Part shown: positions 1 through 8,810 of the stretch, piece after piece
How positions within the stretch are numbered: position 1 is the stretch's first letter
Layout: each line of letters opens with the position of its first letter
Source: Apostichopus japonicus
Lineage: Eukaryota > Echinodermata > Holothuroidea > Aspidochirotida > Stichopodidae
Direction of reading: 5' to 3'
NCBI RefSeq assembly: GCF_037975245.1
Contig: NC_092564.1
Span: forward strand, 22,175,984 to 22,239,983
DNA: 64,000 bases
Program-made: the position numbers and the translations under genes
The notes under the pieces: generated by a model
The model's database searches: none
What the model was told of the DNA's origin: nothing
Seen by the model: the letters and a program-made list of their open reading frames with translations, nothing else

Positions 1-622
1 TTTGCTCATACTCTTAGCTAGCCAATTTGTTGATGGGGCAGCAAAATTAACATGAGAGTGCGGTCGAGTTAAGTTAAGGAAGTTACTATTTTCCTTAAAA
101 GTTGTGGCAACACATGCTCCAGGAACATGTCACACAGACATATTTCATTTGGTTAGTAGATTGAAGGAGCCAATTGGAAGAGTGCACAACAAATTCAGAG
201 GTGGTCTATTATTAATTTCCTAGCAGTTGTAGTGGCAAATTAGTGAAGTTACCACAAATCAGGGAAAGGGTGGGGGGAGGGAGAAGGTGGCACCTCACAC
301 CAGCTTTTCGGCATTTCCGCTTAAGCTAATTTCATAACCAGATTTTCTCAATCTAGGGAATGGATTCAGAAGTGGGAAAAAGAGTTGGAAACGAGGCAAC
401 ATAGGCCTGTTTTATTTTCCTTTGCAGCATTGTCCCAACAGAGGCAAAAACTCTAAGAAGAGGCTACCCCCTCCTTCACTTTTAAGGAGCTTCAATTGTA
501 GACAGCCCTTCAGAGGTTTTTTTTCTATTTTGACATGTTAGTATGCCCCAATAATTGAGGCCTGTATGAAGTCATTGAAAATTGGCTCAATTATCATTTG
601 AACTGGCTTGCATTGTTTACAG
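1..622. other. upstream non-coding stretch
   Basis: I see no exon, repeat or RNA gene here. It should be intron of the P2X7-domain gene that follows, because the first visible exon at 623 opens in mid-codon and needs an upstream exon. Confidence 0.5.
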
Positions 623-844
623 GTGTCATTGTGGCCAGTGTGCTGTGATGCCTACAGCAAGGGAGTGTAGATGCTGCAGGGAAATAGAAAAAGTACGGAA
701 TGTGATGGATGAAGAAGGTGCTACGTGCATCACCTTACACCCAGGTTTTGAAGCTGTGTGCCTGAACCCATGGGTGCTACAGACAGCCTACTACGTGTAC
801 CGTCAACAGTATGGTGGCTGTGCACAGGAAAATAGCATCCATGA
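623..844 (+). CDS. P2X7 C-terminal-type domain protein, penultimate exon
   Basis: The exon opens after a good acceptor (cattgtttacag) and ends at the donor gtaagt. It encodes CHCGQCAVMPT, then CRCCREIEKV, then the hallmark GFEAVCLNPWVLQTAYYVYR. This is the cysteine-rich cytoplasmic ballast domain of vertebrate P2X7. In invertebrates the domain often occurs without a channel, in small proteins annotated 'P2X purinoceptor 7-like'. In mammals it binds zinc and guanine nucleotide; the Cys clusters seen here fit metal binding. The exon enters with one base of a codon and leaves in phase 2, matching the next exon exactly. No transmembrane channel part is visible, so this is probably a stand-alone domain protein. 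The 5' end lies outside the window. Confidence 0.85.
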
Positions 845-1381
845 GTAAGTAGAGAATACATTATATTTGTTGTATACCTTTATTCATTGCTCTGACCTGC
901 TGTTGAATGATGTAACAATACAGAGGGTGTGCTTGTATTCATAGTTTAGTTTTGTTGTGAAGGGAATTACATTAAGATATAGATTAGATCAAGAAAATGT
1001 GTGCACCATGTTCAAAACCTGCTTCTGATTAGGACATTTTGTGCAAAAACAAAAACTGGTGCAATGTCCTTGAGGTTAACCCTTATCATGCTGACTGACA
1101 TAGTAGTCATTTACACTGAGCCACGGAACCAAATGCCACACAAAAAATGTCCACCATGCTTGGGCATGATCCATTTACAAATTTTAGTCACCGAGATTCA
1201 ATGATCAGTTTGTGTAAATTGCATAGCTAGGCCTAAAACTTTAGGGGAGGCAGATTTAGGGGCCAATCAAAATTCTGGAAGTCATATGGAGATTTATTTT
1301 AAAATTGACATCCCCAGATGGCTACCAAGCTTTTGTGTGTCTTCATCTTTCATAGCTGGTTTTCATATGATTATTTTACAG

Positions 1382-1538
1382 GAAATACAGACACACAGCA
1401 TACAGACAATGTGTACGGATGTGCTGGCAGTTTTTAGGGAAGGAGGTTCGTGTTGTTCTCCCATCCTGTGCGGTAAGGAGGATTCGAGCAGCTTTTCCAT
1501 CTGAACAGTATGATGGGTTTAAATTACCAAGACTGTGA
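1382..1538 (+). CDS. P2X7 C-terminal-type domain protein, last exon
   Basis: After the acceptor ttattttacag, the phase-2 join gives E-KYRHTAYRQCVRMCW, then FLGKEVRVVLPSCAVRRIR, then AFPSEQYDGFKLPRL and a TGA stop. The stretch RVVLPSCAVRRIRxxFP is the most conserved end of this domain family. Both splice sites, the phase and the family ending agree, so the 3' end is firm. The product is about 125 residues from the visible part plus whatever lies upstream. Nothing in the domain looks broken, so it is probably a functional gene. Confidence 0.88.
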
Positions 1539-1735
1539 GAATGTGGACTTTGTATGCCAAGTCAAACTATCATTTCTGCAAAGTTTAATGAAACAGGGTT
1601 CAGTCCTGTCTGTTTTGTGGCTGAATGGTGAACATTTTGGAATTCCAGCATACATTTTTCTGGTTCATGGTATTAACTACAATCTTGGATGAAATTTTAC
1701 ATTTTCAAGTTTGGGAAGTACATAACAGTATAAAT

Positions 1736-1741
1736 AATAAA
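1736..1741 (+). promoter_or_regulatory. polyadenylation signal of the P2X7-domain gene
   Basis: AATAAA lies about 200 bases after the stop codon in an A-rich stretch, a normal 3' UTR distance. The assignment is inferred from position. Confidence 0.55.
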
Positions 1742-2396
1742 AACTCAAGTTAATTTTTTGTATGTATTCTCTCTTGTAAGCAAAGCTGTCACTTCTAGTA
1801 GCCTGCCAACAAAATCTGGATGATTGAAATCTCAAATATACTAGGTTAAAATAGAAGAACAGTTTGAATAAAGTAGCCTAAACCACTATGTCAATGGGAT
1901 CTGGAGAGCTTAGGCTTTCATTTTAATAAAAGGGTAATGAAAATCAATCTGAAATTGTTCATTAATCCATGGAATATCAAGGTTACTTGATCATAAATGG
2001 GATAAAAAAATCACATTTATCCCATGCGGGGAACAAACAGCAAATTTCTGTCAATTCATTTCAAGAAAAACAAAAAATTGGCAACATGTTTGAAACACCA
2101 AATATTAAGTCAGCATGAAATTGATATTTATGAAGTCTAAGCTCTCTAGAGAGGAATACTTGTCATTGGAACTTTTGTTTAAATATAATGTTATCATTTA
2201 GTTAGTTACAATGGAAACCAGATGTAAGTAAAACTTTAATGTAAGACTTTAGCAACTTCCCTAAAGGCTGGTAGCGACCTGTTAATTAACACTGCTCTGC
2301 AGCTGTGCCATACACCATGTGAACAGACGATTCACAGAGTCGATTGCTCTCCACTACAATGAAACAAAATTAGAAATTGGGAGGCCATCAACCACT
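1742..2396. other. intergenic, no feature seen
   Basis: AT-rich DNA between the plus-strand P2X7-domain gene and the 3' end of the minus-strand THAP-like gene; the two genes converge here. No exon or repeat recognised. Confidence 0.5.
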
Positions 2397-2572
2397 TTAG
2401 AAAAGCTTTGGAAATCTGCTTCGGTGTTGTTTTATGGCATCCTCATTGTTCGGATGAACATAGGAGCTTGCAAGTGGTGGTAGCTCTTTTCTGACAGGAA
2501 CAGGACACTCCTCTCCCAGAGTTCCACTTCTGCAGAAGTTGTGCAAGCAGTCAAAAAGTTTCCATACGTAAT
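2397..2572 (-). CDS. putative last exon of THAP-like gene
   Basis: On the minus strand, acceptor ttactattctacag is followed by an open frame (YVWKLFDCLHNF..., ...QHRSRFPKLF) ending in TAA at 2397-2399. It enters needing one base, which fits the phase-1 donor of the exon at 3169-3218. An alternative acceptor two bases further upstream in that exon would put this exon in another open frame (ITYGNFLTAC...), so the reading frame is not certain. No known domain recognised. Confidence 0.35.
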
Positions 2573-3168
2573 CTGTAGAATAGTAAAGATATGAAGAATA
2601 ATATAATAATAGTTCATAAAAACATACCATTTAGGTAGAGGCATTCCAATCACTCCATTTCGGTCAATAGTCATGGCACAATGCACAGTTGTCAGTCAAG
2701 TCTTTGGATGCCCAACTAAGGCAACAGCTGATACACCTCGATTGGTGTGGAAACATGTGTCAGGTTTTACCTGACAACTTGTGCCTGAACAATTCCAATA
2801 TATTTTTTACTGATTACAACAAAAACCCTACACCTGTTTGTGCACCTAATATTATGAATTATGTAATCTTCAGCAGGATGTGTGGTCATTGTCTCAGTAG
2901 CTTAACCACTGTTTATGTAGTAAAGTAAACATGTGGACAGAATATTACATCCTGTCCCATCCTTTTGTAATCCATGGTAAAAGAGTGTATAAGATGCAAC
3001 TTTCACCATTTGTATTCAGTAGCAGATATCCAGCCAAGTGAAGATATAATATACTCTGTTAAATCCAACTACTTGTTTGTGCCTTTATTTCTTGTTCACA
3101 TACCGCTGTGACAACTCTACCAGATACAGTATGTATACGCTAATTGAAGTAAAGACTGATGGCCTCAC

Positions 3169-3218
3169 CACACATTCCAGACTGCCCCACAGTGTTGGTG
3201 TCAAAATTAATAATGATC
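3169..3218 (-). CDS. putative short exon of THAP-like gene
   Basis: A 50-base minus-strand exon between an AG at 3219-3220 and donor gtgagg, encoding IIINFDTNTVGQSGMC. Phases match both neighbours. It is short and has no recognisable motif, so it rests on splice grammar alone. Confidence 0.3.
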
Positions 3219-3285
3219 CTCTTTCCAGAAAGTGATAGCACCAATTGATTTGCCAGACTAATCTACTATCAATCTTGAAAATTAC

Positions 3286-3532
3286 CTTGAAGCGTCATCT
3301 TTGTCATGTTCAAATTGATCAGATGAGTGAACTGATGGAGTGTAATCCGGACTACCCTGCGGTTTTTCGGTGTATCCCGATGAGGATGCCACAGCAGCAG
3401 ACGGACCATCATCGCCACTGTGAGATGGCCCTGGTTGCTTTGATGGTGTTCTTGTCTCTGTTGGTCCAGTCAGCAACTTCAATGGTGGTAGGGGGACCAG
3501 TGAACACTGGACTTCTACATGTGTTACATTCA
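3286..3532 (-). CDS. THAP-like gene, linker exon
   Basis: Minus-strand exon with a strong acceptor (tttattctaattttcag) and donor gtaatt, phase 1 in and phase 2 out. It encodes 81 residues rich in Pro, Ser, Thr and acidic residues (for example TPSKQPGPSHSGDDGPSA and QFEHDKDDASR). This is the kind of disordered linker that follows the THAP zinc finger in many invertebrate THAP proteins. No catalytic or zinc motif is present. Confidence 0.5.
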
Positions 3533-4283
3533 CTGAAAATTAGAATAAACGCTTATTATACCACACACATACAGTAGGCTGCTCTTGGACAGGGGTCAGC
3601 TGCCTAGATGGTTCACTTATCTTTTCTCAAGGAGAGCATATCCTCCTACTTTATGTGGCTGCAAAAATATGGGCCACTCACACCATGAGCATTGCAAATG
3701 ACTTCAGCTTGGTTTCATATAGTATAACTACAATCTCCCTTCTCTCAGTAACTATAGATGTAGCCTATATATTTTCCTGTGAAGCCATCAGGTATAGCCT
3801 CCTCAACCACTCTCGTCAGGCAGGCGGATATGATGGATAAAATACAATGTATGTTATCCCCTAGTCAGCCTGCCCCGATGTGCAGTTTTAATTGCTATTT
3901 TGCTTTCAACGAGTACTGTTTCTAAAATTTTGGCCCCTGTACTCACTTCTGCAATAGAATACTCTATAGATGTATGAAAGTTTTCCATTCTTCCTTGTAT
4001 TACCCTAGCTTACACTTCTCCACCACATTTCCTCCCCCCACCCCCCCCATCAATCACTCTATTTATGCCTATTTATGGGGACCTTTCGTGCGTAATACTG
4101 CTGTCTCCTGTTTGTCTGGTAGCTTGCCCCCCATATACATGCCTCAATGTTTTACTGGTGGAGATTCCTTGTATCCCGTTCAAAACTGACTACTTACATC
4201 TTTAATGCCTGTCACCACCCTCCCCTCACCCATTTCCCAACTGTTTTTCAGTAATTACAAGCACATGTATAAGATCATGCTAC

Positions 4284-4365
4284 CTTTAGATGGAGATGTA
4301 CATTCTGCAGAATCCTGCCTTTGTATTTTCACTGCAGTTGGTTGGGGAACAGCTTCTAGATTAAT
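4284..4365 (-). CDS. THAP-like gene, internal exon
   Basis: An 82-base minus-strand exon after a pyrimidine-rich acceptor (ttttcactacttag), donor gtagca, phase 0 in and phase 1 out. It encodes INLEAVPQPTAVKIQRQDSA followed by ECTSPSK. The phase chain with the exons at 6118 and 3286 is consistent. Its intron with the upstream exon carries the nested transposons at 4750-6072. Confidence 0.5.
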
Positions 4366-4749
4366 CTAAGTAGTGAAAATTGCGAAAGAAAATAACAAGG
4401 AAGTTATGAAAGTTCATTTAACAAAGCAGTTTGATTTTTTTGAAAGCACCTGTCACAAGCGTTTTCTCTTGTAACAAAAATTGCAGCCCTACCGTCAAAA
4501 ATGGCAAAATATAAGGATGTCATTTACTATGACTCTGAGTATGAAGATAGGTGGGAGCACATTATTGGGCAAAATGACATGTAAACATCTGATGCTTGTT
4601 ATTCTGGATTTTTCATGATGTACCACTGATTAAAGTTTAGTTAGCCCTAGCCTATGCCTAACTTTATCGTCGCCATACCTAATTTAGGGCCTAACTAACT
4701 GAACGAAATTATAATAATTAGCCTACTGGAAGTTAGTAATAATACTAAG

Positions 4750-6072
4750 CAGGGGCGTATCCAGGATTTTCCAATAGGGGGGGCGCCAGGCATGAATGAT
4801 CGCCGTCCTGGGGGAGGGGTGTACAAGTTTTGCTTTCGAAGAAGGGCTGAAATGCAAAATGGTGTCATATGCATGGGCGGAGATCCGTACTTCCGAGTGG
4901 GGGGGGGGGATATGACCTTGTTGGCTGTCTAAGCGTAGCGCCACCATGGGTTGGCGCGAAGCGTACAAGAAAATTTTGGGATTAACAAACCCTCTAGATG
5001 GCCGGAAAAGGCACTTCCCGAGGTTTCCAAGCCGCATATACCCAACTTTAAAATAGGGATGTCATGTCCGAAATATCTCATAATCAGGATCCAAAATACT
5101 TTTTTTTTAAATTTCGGGTGTTATTTTGGGAAAATTGCCCCTGTCAATCTTGTTTCAGGCGCAACGTTAGAATGTTCGAGAGCTCTTTTATATTATTCGA
5201 TGAAGAAAATGGCCTCATGCAAGCTATTATAGGCCTATACACATGCAATACACAATTACACATAGTTACATTCCTAGGTACCGATTGCTAGGGCATCCGG
5301 GTGAAACGTGTATTAAGCATTACCCTGGTTGCATGAGATTCTCAGCTGTTCGAGGGAACATGTACGTGTGTAGGCCTACTATAGGGCCTATATGAATACT
5401 ATGAAGGTGCATATATGTACTATATCAATACCGTGGGCGCAATAATACATTTTGTTGTTATAGGGCCAATGAAGCCTACGGTCAACTATTTTTGCTTTAT
5501 AAAGACGCTTTATTTGAAAAGATCGCACTGCGTTTATGGTAGGCGAGAAATGAAGCTAAAAAAGAGCCGTACATTAACGAAGATGCATAAATGTAGGCAT
5601 GAAAATATTCTTATCCCTGGCATTTGGTGGGGGGGGGGGATATGGTGCATTACATCCCCTCCACCCATTTTCATGGGGGGATATATCCCCCCTCCACCCA
5701 GGATCGCCGCCCATGGCCATATGTGATCCATTTTTCGACCTTAATAATAAGCAACATTTCCAGTAAATATGGACACAAAATGCACAATTTAGTATGGCTG
5801 GCATGTCACTTAGTGTTTATAGTGATAATACAAACACAATTACCATCTATGTTTCTAAAACTATTATGCCGCCGAACTTCGCCAGAACCTTTTTTTTGGC
5901 AAACAAAAAATAAAGCATACGGGAGGGGGGGGGGTTGAGCGATCACGGACATCTCACATAAAGGTCGTCATCAATTTTTTTTTTTTTTTTTTTGCTAAAC
6001 TTTTTTTTTTTTTGGTGACGGCCAATAGGGGGGGCGCGCGCCTGTTGCGCCCCCCCCCTGGATACGCCCCTG
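4750..6072. mobile_element. DNA transposon, non-autonomous, CAGGGGCGTATCCAGG ends
   Basis: Terminal inverted repeats of 16 bp (CAGGGGCGTATCCAGG) are flanked by a perfect 5-bp duplication CTAAG (4745-4749 and 6073-6077). The 5-bp duplication with CAGGGG ends would fit the hAT5 type, but no transposase is present, so the superfamily is inference. The element sits in an intron of the THAP-like gene and is itself split by the element at 4872-5715. Confidence 0.85.
4872..5715. mobile_element. nested non-autonomous DNA transposon, CATGGGCGG ends
   Basis: Ends CATGGGCGGAGATCC and its inverse, with an 8-bp target duplication GTCATATG / GCCATATG (one mismatch). It is nested inside the 4750-6072 element. 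A nearly identical copy lies at 45215-47372. It contains the near-palindromic core at 4925-5022. The ends and 8-bp duplication suggest a hAT-like element mobilised in trans; no transposase gene is seen. Confidence 0.85.
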
Positions 6073-6117
6073 CTAAGTTAGTCCTTGTAGTAGGCCTAGG
6101 CCAGAAAATACACTTAC

Positions 6118-6247
6118 TCTTTTCCGATCCAGCTTCGCAACTACTGGTCTACTTGTTTCTATATCTCCTGGAGATTTGAAGATACTTTCTCCAAATAGAG
6201 AAGGAACGGCATTGTCTTGAAGACGGCGAGCTGTTGGTGTTCCAAGT
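6118..6247 (-). CDS. THAP domain C-terminal exon
   Basis: Minus-strand exon ending at a strong donor (gtaagtg). It encodes LGTPTARRLQDNAVPSLFG and then ...RPVVAKLDRKR. The string RRLQDNAVPSLF matches the closing motif of the THAP zinc-finger domain (consensus RRLKxDAVPTxF), a DNA-binding fold found in P-element transposases and in host regulators. The Cys2-Cys-His part of the finger would be in an upstream exon, which I could not find between 6.3 and 8.7 kb, so the gene's 5' end is missing or unrecognised. It could be a host THAP gene or a domesticated transposase. Confidence 0.6.
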
Positions 6248-6990
6248 CTAAGTTGCGCGGATAGGCGATAGGAAACGAAACTTTAACTAGTGAAGTGCGC
6301 ACTGCACACATAAGATTCGCTCGAAGGTCCAAGCCAATCTTTACTTAGGCAGCTAGGCTGGCTGAGTGCACTGGTACTAAGCTATCGCTGTATACAGTGT
6401 TTGACGAACACGAAACTTTCTTGTACTGTTGTGCACCCATTCTCATATGATATTTTGTTTACTGTCCGAGACGTATTGTTTACGGCTTTGATCTCGGTTA
6501 GCATATTAGGCCTACTTAGTTTTGGTAACATTGGCGGTTCCCCCGTGACGTCATTCTCTTACGGGATGAGCTTGGTTATTAACTTAATTAAAACAGCAAA
6601 GAAACAATCGTGGAACTCCAAATTTGGAGTATAGGGTTTTGATATGTAGCTTCTCAATTTGTGCAAGTTTGAAGGAAATCTGTTACGTGTCACTTGACCT
6701 TTAAAGGTAGGCTATGTAGTATTGGCCCCAATTTAGCATGCTATGATTGCTAGAATATTTAAAAAAAGAATGTTCCTAGAGGTCTTTACTTTCCAAATTG
6801 TTCTAAGGCATTCTAATTGAAAGCATAAGATGCCTGAATGTCCCAGTGAGGTAAATTTCCTCGAAGGTGGTAATAAAACCAGTTTCAAAACTTTGACCAA
6901 AGGTAACCATATTTGAATATCTGGTATATTTGGGGCCAATACAGCATACTCTGGTCAAGAGTTGCCGTGGAAGCCACCATATGTTTTTTG
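6248..6990. other. non-coding, no clear feature
   Basis: Probable 5' intron or promoter side of the THAP-like gene. Scattered open frames have no family resemblance. The region grades into Penelope-like sequence near 7 kb. Confidence 0.4.
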
Positions 6991-7080
6991 TAATGCAGTA
7001 AAATGTAGTAAAGGCAGCTGGAGGAATCCAGTTTACCCCTGTGCCGAAGGTCATTCATCTTTTGGGTTTTTTTTGGAGAA

Positions 7081-7251
7081 CACTTTAACCTTCCCAACCT
7101 GAACCATACCATTAACGACATGTCTCTATAGGGGATTGAATCCTTAGGTAGCCGTCCTGAGCTAGTACGAATCAGCAGAGAGAGGTTGTGGATGCTACGC
7201 CTTCGCACCATTCAACCTCATGGGCTCAACATTCAGGAAGGACATGACTAA
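7081..7251 (+). pseudogene. Penelope-like element, GIY-YIG endonuclease C-terminal end
   Basis: The frame from 7081 reads HFNLPNLNHTINDMSL, an in-frame TAG, then SRPELVRISRERLWMLRLR and TIQPHGLN before a TAA stop. The order 'H-F-N ... D-M-S ... G-I-E ... R-x-x-R-E-x-x-W-x-x-x-L-x-T-x-x-P-x-G-L-N' is the end of the GIY-YIG nuclease in Penelope-like retroelements. The internal stop and the lack of an upstream RT show a dead, 5'-truncated copy. The hammerhead-like motif about 330 bases downstream supports the assignment. Confidence 0.7.
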
Positions 7252-7255
7252 CTTT

Positions 7256-7470
7256 CTTCTTTCCCCCTCCTTCTCCCGTTGTTCCCCCCCCCCCCATCAC
7301 TCCTCTTTTCATAGCTTTTTCCACCCCTTTTTTCTCCACACCTTTCTCTCTTTGTCCTCAGTTTATCCCCTTCCCTTAATCCTCTCGTTGTCCCTCCACT
7401 GTTTATCTCCTACCTCTCCTCTTCCCCTGTTGGTTTCTTTCTTTCATTCTTCTCTCCATCCCGTCACGTG
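7256..7470. repeat. pyrimidine-rich low-complexity tract
   Basis: More than 200 bases almost purely C and T on the plus strand, directly after the Penelope-like stop codon, so it is probably the element's 3' untranslated part. The open frame through it is a composition artefact. Confidence 0.7.
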
Positions 7471-7580
7471 TCTACTTATCCCCTTACATCTATCTCTTTG
7501 TGTTCACCATGCTCATTAACCTGTCTGTATTATGTGCATATTTTTTGTCCCTTCTGTTACTGTTACTTGTCATTTAGCCT

Positions 7581-7611
7581 TTGAAGAAGATCCTGCTAGG
7601 ATCGAAACGTC
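7581..7611 (+). ncRNA. degenerate hammerhead-ribozyme-like motif of Penelope-like element
   Basis: TTGAAGA is followed by a perfect 5-bp stem GATCC/GGATC with loop TGCTA, then GAAAC and GTC. This mirrors the hammerhead core CUGANGA - stem II - GAAA - cleavage triplet, which is known in the terminal repeats of Penelope-like elements. The first core base is T where active ribozymes need C, so this copy is probably inactive. Confidence 0.55.
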
Positions 7612-7679
7612 AGGCCAACTTACTTTCACACATTTCCTACACAGGCTCTCTAGTGGATAAGCAGTTTGCTAACAGTTTT

Positions 7680-8716
7680 ATTTTATTTTGAACTCAAGTA
7701 TTGAAGAACGTTAGGCCAGAAGCAAGTCGTTTCGTCAAATAAAAGTACATAAGCAGCACATATTCAGTCACATGTTTGTAGAGAATTACACGACGAAACT
7801 ATTCGCTTTTTATTTCTTCAGCAATTTCTCCAACAAAAATCGGCAGCACGAGATCATACAGCCCATATGACTCCTACGAGCTGGTATAGCGTTTTCCCAG
7901 TAGTACAATATGCACTTTTCCATATAGCCAATCGAAAAATTGCTTACATAACAAGTGGAAAGTTGCTCGCATAGCACACAGTACAATTACACAGTATGCC
8001 TATAGGTTACGCAACACTGTGAGAGGCGGATTAGAATCTTGGAAACCTGATAACTTTGTGGTAACAGTACCCAGATCCGTATGCTGTTTATAGCTAAGGA
8101 TGAGAATGCCACATTAAAGAAATGAATATGTTGCCGCTGTGAGAAGAGGGCAGCATTGTTTTTATTTTTAAATCGGGGAATACGTTGAGACAAGATTAGC
8201 AATTTCCTAGCTGAGAGAGTGCCTGCATAATAGTAGTTCACTTACGTGAAAGTTAAATATACTAAGTGACATTATACTCTTCTTAATTGGAATTGCATAA
8301 CACTTAAGTCCCCCTCCCCTTTGAGATAATTTTGAACAATTGAAGGTCCTTAGAGGTGATCTGGTGCAATGTTTTGCCAGTTTCATCATTATCATATGAT
8401 ATCATATTATCAGCAGATTTTGTTTCCTGTTTGAATTCTTTTACATACATTCTTTTACATATTATATCAGAAAGACAAACAAAGTGCTCTTTTACAATGT
8501 TTCCAGTATAGATAGATGACTCTTGTTTATTGTCCAATGTCTGGACTTTAATACATTTGACGAACTTAACTGATGGACAATTTAAACTTTCATATTTTGT
8601 AAGACAGCCAGATTTGCAGTGGCCTAAAAAAATATCTTTATCGCAGTGTATTAGCAGTGTAATAATTATTTATAGGAAGCGCGTATCACATACAATTGCT
8701 AGCTTAGCTTCATAAC
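7680..8716. other. non-coding, no clear feature
   Basis: AT-rich DNA between the Penelope-like remnant and the first likely exon of the ARM-TIR-SAM gene. It should hold that gene's promoter or 5' introns, but I cannot point to either. Confidence 0.4.
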
Positions 8717-8726
8717 ATGCTTTCAG

Positions 8727-8810
8727 GCAACAACTTAGGACGAATCATAGAAAGGATGAGAACGAACGTTGTCAACGTCGTTGTGCATACAGTTTGTGAC
8801 ACTCCATCGA
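8727..8810 (+). CDS. ARM-TIR-SAM gene, candidate upstream exon
   Basis: After acceptor acatgctttcag the frame reads NNLGRIIERMRTNVVNVVVH then TVCDTPS, helix-like and in keeping with an ARM repeat. It leaves in phase 1 at a weak donor gtacgg, exactly what the exon at 9915 requires. The same frame has an ATG at 8717-8719, so this could instead be the first coding exon. The weak donor keeps confidence low. Confidence 0.4.

Noticed and set aside
2634-2700. Minus-strand frame HCAMTIDRNGVIGMPLPKW as another exon of the THAP-like gene
   Set aside because: It ends at a possible donor (gtatgt), but joining it to the exon at 2572 gives an immediate stop, and no acceptor in the right frame exists upstream.
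4951-5232. Frames beginning ARSVQENFG at 4951 and 43719
   Set aside because: They arise because the same repeat core is present twice; the start codon is TTG, the frames end differently, and no protein family fits.
7220-7519. 99-residue Ser/Pro/His/Leu-rich frame
   Set aside because: Lies wholly in a pyrimidine-rich tract following the Penelope-like stop codon.
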